From: Tolypeutes matacus
Taxonomy: Eukaryota > Chordata > Mammalia > Cingulata > Chlamyphoridae
DNA length: 64,000 bases
Assembly (NCBI GenBank): GCA_026826555.1
Contig: JAKSZT010054324.1
Coordinates: 4,176,835-4,240,834, forward strand
Direction: 5' to 3'
The notes below the pieces were generated by a model that was not told where the DNA came from, made no database searches, and saw nothing but the letters and a program-made list of their open reading frames with translations. Below, one piece after another: positions 38,307 to 52,217 of this stretch. The position numbers were made by a program, and so were the translations under genes. Each line of letters starts with the position of its first letter. The stretch's first letter is position 1.

Positions 38307-38749
38307 CTATCTGCAAAAACAGATAGAACAAAATGAGTTGGCTTTTAACAGTGGAGATGTATTAGCTTATAAGCTTACAGTTTCTGCTGAGAAAAATGTC
38401 CAAATCAAGGCATCATCAGGGGATGTTTTCTCCCTGAAGACTGGCTGCCAGCAATCCTGGTCACCTCTCACATAGCAAGGCACATGGTGGCATCTGCTGG
38501 TTTCTCCCTTCTCTTCCAGGTTTCATTGCTTTCAGCTTTGTGCTTTTGTGGCTTTCTCTCTCTGTCTTTCCATATTCATACCATTTACAGAGTCCAGTAT
38601 GAGGATTCAGACCCACCCTGAGTGAGGTGGGTCATATCTTAAGATCCTACTCAACAAAAGATCTTATTTACAATGGGTCCACACCCACAGAAATGGATTA
38701 ACTTTAAGAACATACTTTTCTTGGGTGCCTACAGCTTCAAACCATCACA
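38307..38749 (-). mobile_element. MaLR-like LTR (xenarthran type), inserted in L1 3'UTR
   Basis: Truncated or diverged at its left end; then GAGTTGGCTTTTAACAGTGG, GTCCAAATCAAGGCATCATC, GACTGGCTGCCAGCAATCCT, CCACACCCACAGAAATGGAT and an end TTCAAACCATCACA. Closest in this window to the copy at 8927-9388. Confidence 0.75.
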
Positions 38750-41041
38750 CTCCACAATCTTACATTTTCCCCTTTTAATCATATTCAGATATATATTTTA
38801 GTGCTGTTAATTATGTTCACAATGTTATGCTACCATCACCACCACCCTTTACCAAAGCATTACCATCATTCCAAATAGGAACTTTGTACATATTAAGCCT
38901 TAACTTCCCATTCTCTATCCCCACCCCATCTCCTAGTAACCATTATTCAAGATACTGTGACTTTGCTTATTGTGATCATATTCATATCAAAACTAAATTC
39001 CATGTTCTTTTTTTTTTTTGACCTTTAGCATTGCTATAGTACCTTCTTTGCCTTTGCTCCAAAAATATTACAATATTACTATTAACTATAGTCTATAAGT
39101 TACATTAGTTGTATTTTCCCATGTGTTGCCATATTCTTAACAACTTGTAATAGAGGAACATTCTCGTGTTTATATTATTAACCACAATCTTCATCTACCA
39201 CCAAAATCACTATGCTATACAGTCCCTAGATTACCTTATAGCTGTCTTTCAGTTAGCATTAACCTCGCTAGACTACCCCTTTCAGCCATAATCACATTTA
39301 TAAATCAGCAGTGTTAGTTATGCTCATTATAATGTGCTACCATCAACTCCATCCATTTCCACATATTTATAATTTCTACATGCATTCAACATCAGCTCCC
39401 CCTTCTCAACATTCTGTCTCTTACTAACCTAGTTTAACTCCATACATTTACTTGTTCTGTTTAGTTCATATCAGTGAGATCATATAATATTCGTCCTTTT
39501 GTGTCTGGCTTATTTCACTCAATATAATATCCTCAAATTTCATCCATGTTGTCTTGTGCTTCCCCAGTTCATTTCTTCTTACAGCTGAATAGTATTCCCT
39601 CCTATGTATATACCACGTTTTGTTTAACCATTTATTGGGTTGACAGGTACTTAAGTTGTTACCATCCTGCAGCAATTGTGAATAGTGCCGCTGGTGGAAA
39701 TCAGTGTGCAAATATCTGTTCACGTCCTTTCTTTCAGTTCTTCTGAATATATTCCTAGTAGTGGGATTGCTGAGTCATACAGCAGTTCTGTGTTTAGCTT
39801 CCTGAGGAACCGCCAAACTGTCTTCCACGGTGGCTGCACCATTTTACATTCCCTCCAACAGTGAAGGAGTGTTCCTGTTTCTACATGTCCTCTTGAGCAC
39901 TTGTAGTTCTCTGTTTTGTTTTGTTTTGTTTTGAGTAATGACCATTCTGTAAGGTGTAAATGATATCTCATTGTAGTTTTGATCTGCCTTTTCCTAATAT
40001 CTATTCATATTTCTATCCTGGTGAATGATCCATGTGCACTCGATAAGAATATGTATTCTGTTTTTGTTCTATGTATGTCTGTTAGGTCTAGTTACTTTAC
40101 TCTGTCATTCAAGTCCTGTACTTCCCTATGGGTCTTCTGACTAGATATTATATTCATTATTAAGAATGGTGTGTTAAAGCCTCCTACTAATGTAGAACCA
40201 TCAGTTTCTCCCTTCAGGTCTGTCAGTATTTGCTCCATATGTTTTGAGGCCATGCTGTTAGGTCCGTATATATTTATAATTGTTACATCTTCATGTTGAA
40301 TTGTTCCTTTTATCAGTATATGACTATCTTTGTCCTTTGTAAATGTTTTTTACTTAAAGTCAGTTTTATCTGATATTATATAAGTACCCCAGCTCTCTTT
40401 TGGTTACTACTTGCATGGTGTATTTTTTCTATCTTTCTACTTTCATTACATTCTACTTCATTACATCCTACTTAAGTCTTTAAATTTAAGGTGAGTTTCT
40501 TGCAGACAGCATATACTTGGGTCATGCTTTTTTAATCCATTTTGCCAATCTCTGCCTTTTGTTTGGAGTGTTTAATCCATTTACATTTTAAAGTTACTAC
40601 TGATAATACAAGTTTTCTGCCATTTTGCTATTTAGCTTTTATAAGTCATACCTTTTTTGTCCCTAATTTCTGTTAAAACCTTTTATATTTATTTGCTTTC
40701 TTGTGTTGTACCATATCAAGTGCCTTCTCATTTCTATCTGGATATATTTTTTTCATGTTTTCCTTGTGGTTACCATAGGGTTAAATTTTAACATCTAAAT
40801 ATATAACAATTAAATTTGGTTTGATACCAACTTAACTTCAGTAGCATGCACATATACTTTTCCTAAACCCCTTTGTCTCCCCATCATTTTTTTGGTACTT
40901 GTTACCACTTAATCTTTGTCCATTGTATGTCCAAAACCCTAGATTTTTCATTACTTTTTATGCATTTGCATTTTAGCACATGTAGGAAGAAGTGGAATTA
41001 CATACCAAACAATACATTACAGTAACACAGGTTGTTTTGTT

Positions 41042-41262
41042 GTTTCTTTGGAGGTACCAGGGATTGAACCCAGGACCTCATATGTGGGAAGCAGGCGCTT
41101 GCTCAACCACTGAGCTACATCTGCTCCCCCATTGAGAGTTGTTTTTTTTTTTCTGTTGGTTGGTTGGTTTGTTTTGTTTTTAGGAGGTACCAGGGATCAA
41201 ACCCTGGGCCTTGTATATGGGAAGCAGACATTCAACCACTTGAGCTACATCTGCTGCCAACA
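41042..41262 (-). mobile_element. Pair of DAS-type SINE units, antisense
   Basis: Two diverged tRNA-like units: 41048-41130 (GGAGGTACCAGGGATTGAAC to CTACATCTGCTCCCC) and 41180-41259 (GGAGGTACCAGGGATCAAAC to CTACATCTGCTGCC), separated by a T/G-rich spacer. They interrupt the L1 between ORF1 and ORF2 and are more diverged than the short copies. Confidence 0.8.
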
Positions 41263-43118
41263 CTGTAATTTTTAATTACCCAAATGATTACCTTTACCTT
41301 TACTGCAGGTCTTTATTTCTTTATGCTGCTTTCAACCACACTGTCTGGTATCCTTCATTTCAGTCAGAAGAACTCCCTTTTAGCATCACTTGTAGGACAA
41401 GTCTGGTGGTGATGTACTTCCTCAGCTTTTGTTTATCTGAGAATGTCTTAATCTCACATTCATTTTTGAAAGAGAGTTTCATCAGATATAAAATTCTTGG
41501 CTGGCAGTAGATTTCCTTTAGCACTTTTAAGTATTTCAAAGCACTGCCTTCTTGCCTCCATAGTTTCTGATGAGAAATTAGTGCTCAAGCTTATTGGGAC
41601 TCCCTTGTATGTCACACAATGCTTTTCTCTTGCAGCTTTCAGACTCTTCTTGTCCTTTGCCTTTGATGGTGTAATCATTATATGACGGGGTGTATTTTTA
41701 CATATAATGTAAAAAACATGTTACAGGATAACATGTTTATCCTGTTCCGTGTTCTTTAAGTTTCTTGGCTGTACATATTCACATTTTTTGCTATGTTTGG
41801 GAAGTTCTCTGTCACTTTTTTTTTTTTTTACTATTCCTTCTGCCCCTTTCTCTCTTTCTTTGTCTTCAGCCACTCTCATAATGCGTATATTAGTGCCCTT
41901 TATGGTGTCCCCATAGCTGTCCTAGGCTATTTTCGCTTTTAATATTTCCTTTTTCTTTCTGCTTCTCAGCCTGACTCATTTCAACTGTTTTGTCTTCAAT
42001 TTCACTGATTCTTTTTTCTGCCAGCTCCAATCTACTCTTGAAACTTTCCTGGGCATTTTTCATTGCAGTTATTGTGGTCTTCAAATCCAGTAGTTCTGTT
42101 TGTTTCCTTTTTAAAACTTCTATCTCTTTACTTAAATGCTCATATTGTTCATTGTTTTCCTGATATCCTATAGTTCTTTCTCTATACTTTATTTCCTTAA
42201 GCATTTTTAAGATCACTTTTTAAAGGCTTTGTTTGGTGTATCCACATTCTCATCCTCTTTGTTGGTGTTTTCTAGATTTTTATCTTCTTCCTTTGGATGG
42301 GCCACCATTTCCTTCTTTTTGTTTGTCTTGTACCCTTTTGTTTCACACTGTGCATTTTAGTATTTTAAAATTTTAACTCTAGGATTTACTCCCTGGGATA
42401 TCTGTTTCTTGGTTTTTTAACTAGCTGATGATAAAACAGAATTTCTTGGATTTTAGCCCTCCCATCAGGAAAGTCTACCCAAGTTGAATGCACTGTGCAG
42501 GATCTTTCTTGTCTTACCAGGCCTCTGTCTTGTTCTGGTTCATGCTTGTTAGTTGCTTTGGAGTTCTCTAGTTTATAAGAGTTTGATTGTCCTCTCTTTT
42601 CTCAGGGGACAAACCTCCCTGTTCCAGGTATCTAAAGCAGGGAGGCCTTTGTCCCAGACTGTCTGACTATATAATTTTTTTGCATCTCTTTCATTGTCTC
42701 TTGCAGGTTTTTCCTGGAGGGCAAATTCTGGGAGGAGGGTCACCCTGGGGAAGACTCACAATTTGTTCTTTCCCAGCGAGAGCAGAGCCTGGGACCCACA
42801 AAGGAGGCATAGACTGGATTCAAAGTGACCTGTGGAGGGGATCAGTAAAGGTGCCAAAAGCTTCTTTGACAGCTCCTGAAAACTGAGCATTCCTGGGCTT
42901 CCCAGCAAATTAGCCCTTCAGCTTTCCCTTATAGCCCTGAGGAATCCCTGCATCTTTAATTCTCCACTGCCTCCGCTCCTGTCCAGGGAGGGTTAAAACA
43001 AAGGCTGCCGCCACCTTTGTCCAGAGTGGGGTTGGAACGATGGCTGCCACTGTTGGTCCAGGGTGGCTTGAAACAGTAGCTGCACTCAGGACATGGTGAC
43101 CCAAATTTGCTAATAAAA

Positions 43119-43330
43119 AACCAGGATGTGGCTCAAGTGGTTGAGCACCTGCTTCCCACATGGGAGGTGTCCCGGGTTCGGTTTCTGGTGCCTCCTAAAA
43201 ACAAACAAGCAAACAAATGATAAAACCAACTCAAGGGAGCCAGTGTGGCTCAGTGTTGAGCACCGGCTTCCCACTTATGAGGTCCCGGGTTCAATCCCTG
43301 GCCCCGGCACCTCAAAAAAAAAAAAAAAAG
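43119..43330 (+). mobile_element. Pair of DAS-type SINE units, sense
   Basis: Unit 1 at 43122-43200 (GGATGTGGCTCAAGTGGTTG, B box GGTTCGGTTTC) with an AAACAAAC-type tail, unit 2 at 43236-43315 (B box GGTTCAATCCC) with a poly-A tail to 43330. They sit in the 5'UTR of the antisense L1. Confidence 0.85.
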
Positions 43331-43637
43331 GCCATGATCAGTGATCAGCTGTGCATGCGCATGTTCTTGAAAAGGAGGATTTTTACATCCTTTCTGTCAC
43401 CAGCCAGGGACTGCACCCCAAAGCAGCCTGCTGTGAGAGTCAGGGGTGGTACTGGTAGCTGTCACATGGAGAGAGCAATTTATAGTTCTTTAGCATATAG
43501 TTCTTCCTCCCATTCTTCCCTGAATGCTGTATAGTGTTCTTCTGGCCTCTGGAGTTTGAAGTTAGTTGTTGCAGACAGTTCCTGCCTGATCAATAGTTGT
43601 TTTGGTGGAAGGACTGAGTCCTGGAGCTCCCTACTCT

Positions 43638-43645
43638 GCCATTTT
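43638..43645 (-). promoter_or_regulatory. YY1-like site at the L1 5' end
   Basis: On the minus strand the L1 starts within a few bases of AAAATGGC, which fits the YY1 core (ATGGC) found near the start of active L1 promoters in other mammals. The match is by eye and the L1 is broken, so any promoter activity is untested. Confidence 0.4.
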
Positions 43646-43648
43646 CCC

Positions 43649-44772
43649 TGGAAATCTCTCTTTCCAAATAGTATCTTTATTTGGCTTTGTTATTAAGGTG
43701 GTGTTGATCTCACAGAATGAGTTAGGTAGTGTTTCCTCCTCTTCAATATTTTGGAAGAGTTTGAGTAGGATTGGTATTAATTCTTCTTGGAATATTTGAT
43801 AGAATTTACCTGTGAAGCCATCTGGTCCTGGGTTTTTCTTTTCTGGAAAATTTTTGATTACTTACTCAATTTGTATACTTGTAATTGGTCTGTTGAGATC
43901 TTCTCTTTCTTCTGGAATCAATGTAGGTTGTTTGTGTCTTTCTAGAAATTTGTTCATCTCGGTTGTCTAAATTGTTGGTAAACAGTTGTTCATAATATCC
44001 TTTTATGATCTTTTTTACTTCTCTGTGGTCCGTAATAATGATCCCCCTCCCCATCATATCTGATTTTATGTATTTGCGTTCTTTCTCTTTTTTCCCCCTC
44101 TGTCAGTCTAGCTAAAAGCTTGCCAATTTTATTGATCTTTTCAAAAAACCAAACTTTTGGTTTTGTTACTGCTCTCTTTTGTTTTTATATTATTATTGTT
44201 ATTATTTGTCTCTATTTCATTAATATTTGCTCTAATATTTATTTCTTTCCATCTGCTTGCTTTGGGTTTAGTTTGCTGTTCTTTTTCTAGTTCCTCCAGG
44301 AGTACAGTTAGGCCTTTGATTTTAGCTCTTTCTTCTTTTATAATGTAAGCATTTAATGCTATAAATTTCCCTCTGAGTATTGCCTTTGCTGTGTCCCATA
44401 AGTTTTAATATGTTGTGTTCTCATTTTTATTTGTCTCAATATATTTATTGATTTTCCTTGTGATTTCTTCTTTGACTTATTGATTTATGTTTGAGTATGT
44501 TATTTAACTTCCATATATTTGTGGATTTTACAGTTCTCTGCCTGTTACTAATTTCTAGCTTCATTCCATTATGGTCAGAAAAGATGCTTGGTGTAATTTC
44601 ATTCCTTTTAAATTTATCGAGACTTGTTTTGTGATCCATAATGTGGTCTATCCTGGAGAATGCTCCATGTGCAGTTGAGAAGAATGTATATGCTACTGTT
44701 TTGGGGTGCAGTGTTCTGTATATGTCTGATAAATTATTTTGAATAATTTATCATATTATTCAAGTTCTCTGT
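43649..44772 (-). mobile_element. Second antisense L1, ORF2 part (left of retrocopy)
   Basis: Minus-strand ORF2 sequence from the early reverse-transcriptase region back to the endonuclease. Visible peptides are IKGYYEQLFTNNLDN (44057-43866 frame) and FSDHNGMKLEISNRQR with IWKLNNILK (44639-44445 frame), both typical of L1 ORF2. It continues at 46584 beyond the ETNPPL retrocopy. Confidence 0.8.
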
Positions 44773-44787
44773 TTCCTTATTCATCTT
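44773..44787 (+). repeat. Left TSD of the ETNPPL retrocopy
   Basis: TTCCTTATTCATCTT, matching TTCCTTTTTGACCTT at 46569-46583 at 12 of 15 positions. The surrounding L1 reads smoothly across the gap if the retrocopy is removed and one copy is kept. Confidence 0.75.
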
Positions 44788-46568
<1,781 letters not shown>

Positions 46569-46583
46569 TTCCTTTTTGACCTT

Positions 46584-48330
46584 CTATCTAGATGTTCTAT
46601 CTGCTGCTGAGAGTGGTGTAGTGAAGTCTCCAATTATATTGTAGCAGTGTCTATTCTTCCTTCAATTTTGCTGATGTTTGCTTCATGTTATTGGGGAACC
46701 GTGATTAGATGCATAAATATTTATTGATTGTTATTTCTTCTTGGTGGATTGCCTCTTTTATTAATATATAGTGTCCTTCTTTGTCTTTTAAGACAACTTT
46801 TGGCTTAACGTCTATTTTGTGAAATATTTGTGTAGCTACCCAAGCTTTTTTTTGTGTTACTATTTGCCTGGAATTTCTTTTTCCATCCTTTCGCTGTCTT
46901 TTTATCTTTTTTTTTCTTTAGGAGGTACCAGGAATTGCACCTAGGACCTCGTACGTGGGAAGCAGGTGCTCAGCCACTGAGCTATACCTGTTCCCCAATG
47001 AGAAATATTTTTTTCATTTGTTTTGTTTGTTTTTAGGAGATGATGGCGATCAAACCTGGGACCTTGTACATGGGAAGCAGGTGCTCAACATCTTGAGCTA
47101 CATCTGCTCCCCCATCCTTTCACTTTCAACCTGTTATTGTCTGGATCTAAGATGATTGTCTTATAAACAACATATAGTTGGATCTTGGTTTTTAAATTCA
47201 TTCTCCCAATCAATGTCTTTTGATTGAGGAGTTTAATTAATTAACATCCACTGGTATTATTTTAATGACAGTATTAAGTCATTTTGTCCATTGCTTTTTT
47301 TTTTTTTTTCCTTTTGTCCATTGCTTTTTATATGTCTTATATCATTTTTTGTCTCTCTTTTCCTTTATTGTAGCCTCCTTTTTTATATAGTTGATCATTT
47401 ATGATTTATCTGGCTCATCCCCTTCTCATTTCCATTTCTGTATATTTTTTAAATACTCTTTGTAGTTATCTTGGGATTTGTATTACACAACCTAAGTCGA
47501 TAACCAACTAATTTGAAAAGATACGAACTTAACTTTAATACCATACACATTCTTTGCTCCTATATCCCTCCATTTCCCCTCTTTATGTTGTTTTTGTCCC
47601 ACATTACCTCTTTATATTTTGCATGTTCATTATCAGGAAATATGACTATGTCTTATTCACTTGTATTCTAACTCTTATAGGAATTAAATACTAGAGTTAC
47701 ATATTGAGAATACAGTACGTTGGGTTTTGCATTTACTCATTTAGTAAACATTACTGAAGAACTTTACTTCGGTAAAGTGCCCCAAGCCACTGTCTGCTGT
47801 CTTTTCCTTTGAAGCTGAAGAACACCCTTTTGCAATTCCTGTAGGACAGGTCTTTTATTGATGAACTCCTTCAGTTTCTGTTTTTTGTTTGAATATTTTA
47901 TAGACTGACCCTCACTTTTGAAGGACAGTTTTGCCAGATAAAGAATTTTGGGCTGGCACTTTCTCTTTTTCAATACTTTTAATATATCATACCATTGCCT
48001 TCTTGCCACCATCATTTCTGATGAGAAATCGGCACTTACCTCTTATTGCAGATCCCATGTATGACATGAATTGCTTTTCTCTTGCTGCTTTCAGATTTCC
48101 TATCTTTTGCACTTAACATTCTGATTAGTATGTGGCTCAGAATAGGTCTGTTAGGGTTTATTTTGGTTGGAGTATATTGTACTTCTTGGACATGTATATT
48201 TATGTCTTTCATTAGACTCTGGAAAGTTTTCGCCATTATTTACTCAGATATTCTTTTTGTCCCCTTTCCTTTCTGGGACTCCCATGATGCATCTGTTGAT
48301 ATGCTTCATGCTGTCACTTAAGACCTGTTC
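46584..48330 (-). mobile_element. Second antisense L1, ORF2 start and ORF1 end (right of retrocopy)
   Basis: Continues the L1 of 43649-44772. The minus-strand frame at 48015-47764 gives the ORF1 C-terminal region (ARRQWYDILKVLKKRK, PKILYLAKLSFKSEGQ and RPVLQELQKGVLQ). Sequence further left is the start of ORF2. It fades out near 48330 within ORF1, so the 5' end is missing. A DAS pair interrupts it. Confidence 0.8.
46901..47113 (-). mobile_element. Pair of DAS-type SINE units, antisense
   Basis: Units at 46918-46997 (GGAGGTACCAGGAATTGCAC to CTATACCTGTTCCCC) and 47034-47112 (GGAGATGATGGCGATCAAAC to CTACATCTGCTCCCC). The second has lost the usual GGTACCAG start. Inserted in the second antisense L1. 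Confidence 0.8.
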
Positions 48331-49492
48331 ATTAGAATGATTTCTGATAAGTTTGAATTATTAACAAATAGATTATAACTTCTATCAAGGTTTAAGGATG
48401 CCAGCATAATTTACTTAAAACTTAAAAAAAAAATTTTATCACTTGAAATATTTTGATATTATTAATAATTCTTGTATTTTTATTTACTTTCATTGAGTAT
48501 TCTATTTAAAAATTTTATTTTAACACAAAGTAAACTTACAATATAGAATAGTTTTTCTTTACCAAGCTAAGGGAACCTCTGCAGCTCTCATACATTGAGG
48601 TTTGTTATAGATAAGAATAAGGATATTGCATTTTAGTTTTCCTATATTGCATATTATTTTCAAAATATATTACTTTTTAATTTTTATTTAAAGTATTATT
48701 TTTAAAGTGATGGGATCCTATGTGGTTGTGGTTTTTTGTCCTATCAATTAAATGCATAAATGTTGTTGGCTGTACTGTTTATTTACTGAATATTTTGCCT
48801 TTATGGTTTTATCTCAAGTTTATAACTGCCTCATTGAATTATATAAACAAATATTTCTCTGATAAATTATTCCATTTATTTATCTTTGACAGTGATGAAT
48901 TTGGGTAGTGATCGATTCATTTTGCTGTCCAGATACTTACAGTCTAGATGAATTGGTTTGTATTTTAAAACATCTTTGCTACTTGGGTGCAGAGTTTGGA
49001 GTATGAATCAAGTTGGTAGCACAGGAGATAGCAGGAAAACGAAAGAAAAGACAAATTTGAAAGTATATAAACTAGGGGAAATGTAATAGAATGTACATTG
49101 GTGATTAGTTGGTCAGGGGATCAACCATAAAAAAATGATTCCTCAATAAATCTCTGCATTCTTTGTTACTTTTTACTTGAAAAAAAAAAAAAAAGGTAAC
49201 TATTACTTTATCTTCCTATAACTGTTACCTACTCAAGCTCTTTAAAATTAATTCATTTAATCCCTTTTTATAAGTTATTTGCACCATTTTTTCTTTTGTA
49301 TTGCTTTTCTCTGAAGTACCTTTCGTGGCATGTAGTGTTTCAGGGTACCTCCATCTTACTGAATATATTAGAAAAATTAATGTAAGGAATATGTCATATC
49401 CTCTTATTTCTTTAGCATTAGTTATTTTGCTGCTTTATGATATAGGTAACTTGAATAGAATTTTCTGCTCACTATTCCTGAGCCACTTTTTA

Positions 49493-49735
49493 TTTTATTT
49501 TATTTATTTTTTTGTTTTTTTTTTTGAGGTACTAGGGCCAGGGAGTAAACCCAGGATCTTGTATGTGGGAAGCTGGTGCTTAACCACTGAGCTCATCGGC
49601 TCCTCTGAGTTGATTTTTTTCATTTATTTACTTCTTGTCTGCTTTTTTGTTTTTAGGAGGCACTGGAAACCGAACTTGAGACTTTCCCATGTGGGAAGCA
49701 GGCGCTCAACCACTTTGAGCCACATCCACTTCCCT
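49493..49735 (-). mobile_element. Pair of DAS-type SINE units, antisense
   Basis: Unit 1 at 49526-49604 (GAGGTACTAGGGCCAGGGAG; GAGCTCATCGGCTCC), unit 2 at 49656-49735 (GGAGGCACTGGAAACCGAAC; GAGCCACATCCACTTCCC), with T-rich spacers. The 146-codon plus-strand frame across this region is SINE plus intron sequence. Confidence 0.8.
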
Positions 49736-49925
49736 TTTTAATATATTTTTAACAGAAGTTTTAAACTTACAAAATAGTCATGCACATGTGTAGAATTCTC
49801 CTACAGTACCCCTTCGCCAACACACCACACTCTTGTGGGACATTTGTTACAGATTATGAGATAATATAGTTAGACTATTACCACTAACTATGGTCCATAG
49901 CATAATCTGGCATATTTTATTTGTT
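49736..49925 (-). mobile_element. L1 3'UTR-like fragment, antisense
   Basis: Phrases such as GTTTTAAACTTACAAAATAG, AGTACCCCTTCGCCAACACA and ACTAACTATGGTCCATAGCA resemble old L1 3'UTR sequence in reverse. Confidence 0.45.
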
Positions 49926-50104
49926 ACAATAATACTTGTTTTTTCTCTACTACTGATTAGGTTTAATTCAGAGGAGGTAAAATAATGTACCTTTTTGGGT
50001 TGATTTGTTACTCTTATTTAGACTCTCAAACCCATGTAAAAATTGAAGATGTTCCTATGTTCATGGAATTCTCAGGTAATTTCAATGGGCACTTACCATC
50101 CCCT

Positions 50105-50165
50105 GAAAACACCTGTACACACATACGCAAATGCATACATACACACACATACACATACACACATG
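50105..50165 (+). repeat. (ACACAT)n simple repeat
   Basis: A run of ACACAT/ATACAC units with a few substitutions. A plus-strand frame crossing it reads His-Thr repeats and is not a gene. Confidence 0.9.
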
Positions 50166-50987
50166 GGGGATGAGGATGAAGAGGGACAGAAATTACTACA
50201 GTGCAGTTTTAAGGAATTTCAATGACCATTTGGGGGAAGAGTTACTTCTTTAGAGAGACTGTACAAGTTTTGCCTCTTCTACTTTGAGATCCATAATTGA
50301 TAGAAGAACCCTACAATTTCCTAATACCAAGGATGAGATTGAATTATCTTTGGAAATATATTCATATGTTTGCAAATAATGCTTTAAAAAATGCCTCAGT
50401 AGAATGATGGTTGAGAAATAATGAAACGCCTTGAAGTATAACCCTAGATCTTCAAATTGTCATATTGTACAAGTCTCTTATTTTGTTTTCACATTTGTGA
50501 AATAAAGTGCTTATGCTATACTATTTTAGGTGTATTATTCTTCAAAGCTTTGGCATCTCTAATGCATTTATAATGGATAGGCTGAACCAATGAATGCTTT
50601 CAGCAATACTTTGTTTTGGAGAGCTCAGTATAAAAGCCAAAGCAGAGAGTACCAAATTTATAGAGCAGCATTTCTTCAGTGATAGAATATGTATAGCTAT
50701 TTCTGATATAAAAACAAAGAAAGTATAGGTCCTCTTCTGCCAGCTAAAAAAATTTGAAACAAGCTTAATAGAAAAAAAATTTTTTTTAATCCTCATCCAC
50801 ATTTTTTTTCCTTTGAAACATTGGGAGTCTGTATGTAAACATTTTGATCCCAAAGTGCTGGTGCTAATAGCTTTATAAAATAAGTATTTATTATTAAAAG
50901 CTCAGGGCAGGAGAAGCTCTTTAGCTCTGGTTATGTTCTAAATAAACTTATAAAAAGATTTAAAAGGATGATCTGAATTAAGAATTG

Positions 50988-51204
50988 AGGGAAGCAGATG
51001 TAGCTCAAGTGGTTGAGCACCTGCTTCCTGTGTATGAGGTCCTGGGTTCAATCCCTGGTACCTCCTGAAAACAAGCAAACAGACAAATGAAAAAACCCAG
51101 TTCTCATTGGGGAGCAGATGTAGCTCGGTGGTTGAGCGCCTGCTTCCCACGTATTAGGTCCTGGGTTCAATCTCCGGTTCTTCCTTAAAAAAAAAAAAAA
51201 AAAG
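50988..51204 (+). mobile_element. Pair of DAS-type SINE units, sense
   Basis: Unit 1 at 50988-51065 (GGGAAGCAGATGTAGCTCAA; GGTTCAATCCC) with an AAACAAGC tail, unit 2 at 51110-51180 (GGGGAGCAGATGTAGCTCGG; GGTTCAATCTCC) with a poly-A tail of 17 to 51204. Both share the GATGTAGCTC form of the A box. Confidence 0.85.
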
Positions 51205-51884
51205 TGAGCCTCTGTAGCGCAACAGTTCTTAGCTATTTGAAAAGTGTTGGAAAGCTGTGACCTGCTCCCCAGAAAAAGAAAGTAAACATACATTCCCATT
51301 TTAAAAATATCTATGCACAGTAATGTATACCTCTCTGTAATCTTTGTTAGAAAATGCAGGCTTGTGGTACATAACAGTGACATCCAGCTAAAAGATTTGC
51401 CACATATGTCTTCAGGATCCCTTAGGGAAGAATCTCCACTTAGTTAATGAGACTGTCTCTAAGTTTAGCTTAGGTATTATTTTTTTATTTGCCTGCATAG
51501 AGTTTCAAAGAAAGTTAATTTGTAGAAGGGCAGCTACTTCAGATTGTATACCTCTGTCATTACACACCAATCTCTGGACCTAAGATAATAAGTGAGCTTC
51601 AGTTACAATGAATGTCTGGACATTATAAATATATTTCTTTTCTCTAGAAAATCTTTTACCAAAAAGGTTGTTTGGAGAAAAAAATTTAGTAGAGCATGGT
51701 TTACTCGCTTTTAACTTATCTTTCATTGCCTTCTGCTGCTACTAGGAAATTCTTTTGGAATTATTATCTAGGTGAAGAATATATTAAGTGAAAGATACAT
51801 GGTAACTGTATCTTAGCAAGAAACGTGGGGGGAATAGTATAAAGTATTAACATTTTATATTTTTTATATAAACTTAACATTGTA

Positions 51885-52035
51885 ATAGAGATGTTCTAGG
51901 ACAAGTTGCCTTCATTTTTACAGATGGAAAACTCTTAAAGATTAAGGAATTTGACCCAAATTACATACTTAAAGGCAGAGTAAGAATGAGGACTCAGGTA
52001 TCCTGACTTTCAGACCTTCCCCTCACTACCCACCT
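51885..52035 (-). mobile_element. MIR SINE, antisense fragment
   Basis: Has CATTTTTACAGATGGAAAAC, AATTTGACCCAAATTACATA and a following GAGGACTCAGGTATCCTGAC, the reverse of the MIR core and head. Confidence 0.55.
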
Positions 52036-52217
52036 ATTATATTTTCCTGCTCTTGTTTCATTATCTAGCAACAACCTATAGTCCAAAAACCGGTTTACAT
52101 TTTCCAGCAACTTATGTTTTAAAATCTTTTAAACACCCTGTAGATTTTCATTCAGAATCTATAGGTACAGATTTAGAATTTTATGTTAAAATCTGCTAGA
52201 AACTAAAATTAACCTTA

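Larger units (their letters stand above)
37470..43648 (-). mobile_element. Long L1 LINE, antisense, with 5' end, ORF2 largely deleted
   Basis: Minus-strand order: 5' end at 43648 (GGGAAAATGGCAGAGTAGGG), 5'UTR to about 42480, ORF1 (about 42220-41440), start of ORF2 (about 41330-40010), C-terminal end of ORF2 (39985-39466), then a long 3'UTR to a poly-T at about 37471. ORF1 shows a heptad-rich coiled coil at 42216-41890 (KRKQTELLDLKTTITAMKNA) and the C-terminal region at 41678-41460 with VTYKGVPISLSTNFSSETME. The ORF2 end keeps GTLLHCWRECKMVQPPWKTV. The middle of ORF2, including the reverse transcriptase, is missing at about 40000. All frames are broken, so it cannot move on its own. Confidence 0.85.

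Noticed and set aside
41890..42216. 108-codon minus-strand frame with coiled coil as a separate gene
   Set aside because: It is L1 ORF1 in a broken L1, continuous with L1 sequence on both sides.
49301..49741. 146-codon plus-strand ORF
   Set aside because: Its second half is two antisense DAS-type SINE units with T-rich spacers.
50105..50165. His-Thr repeat protein frame
   Set aside because: Translation of an (ACACAT)n simple repeat.
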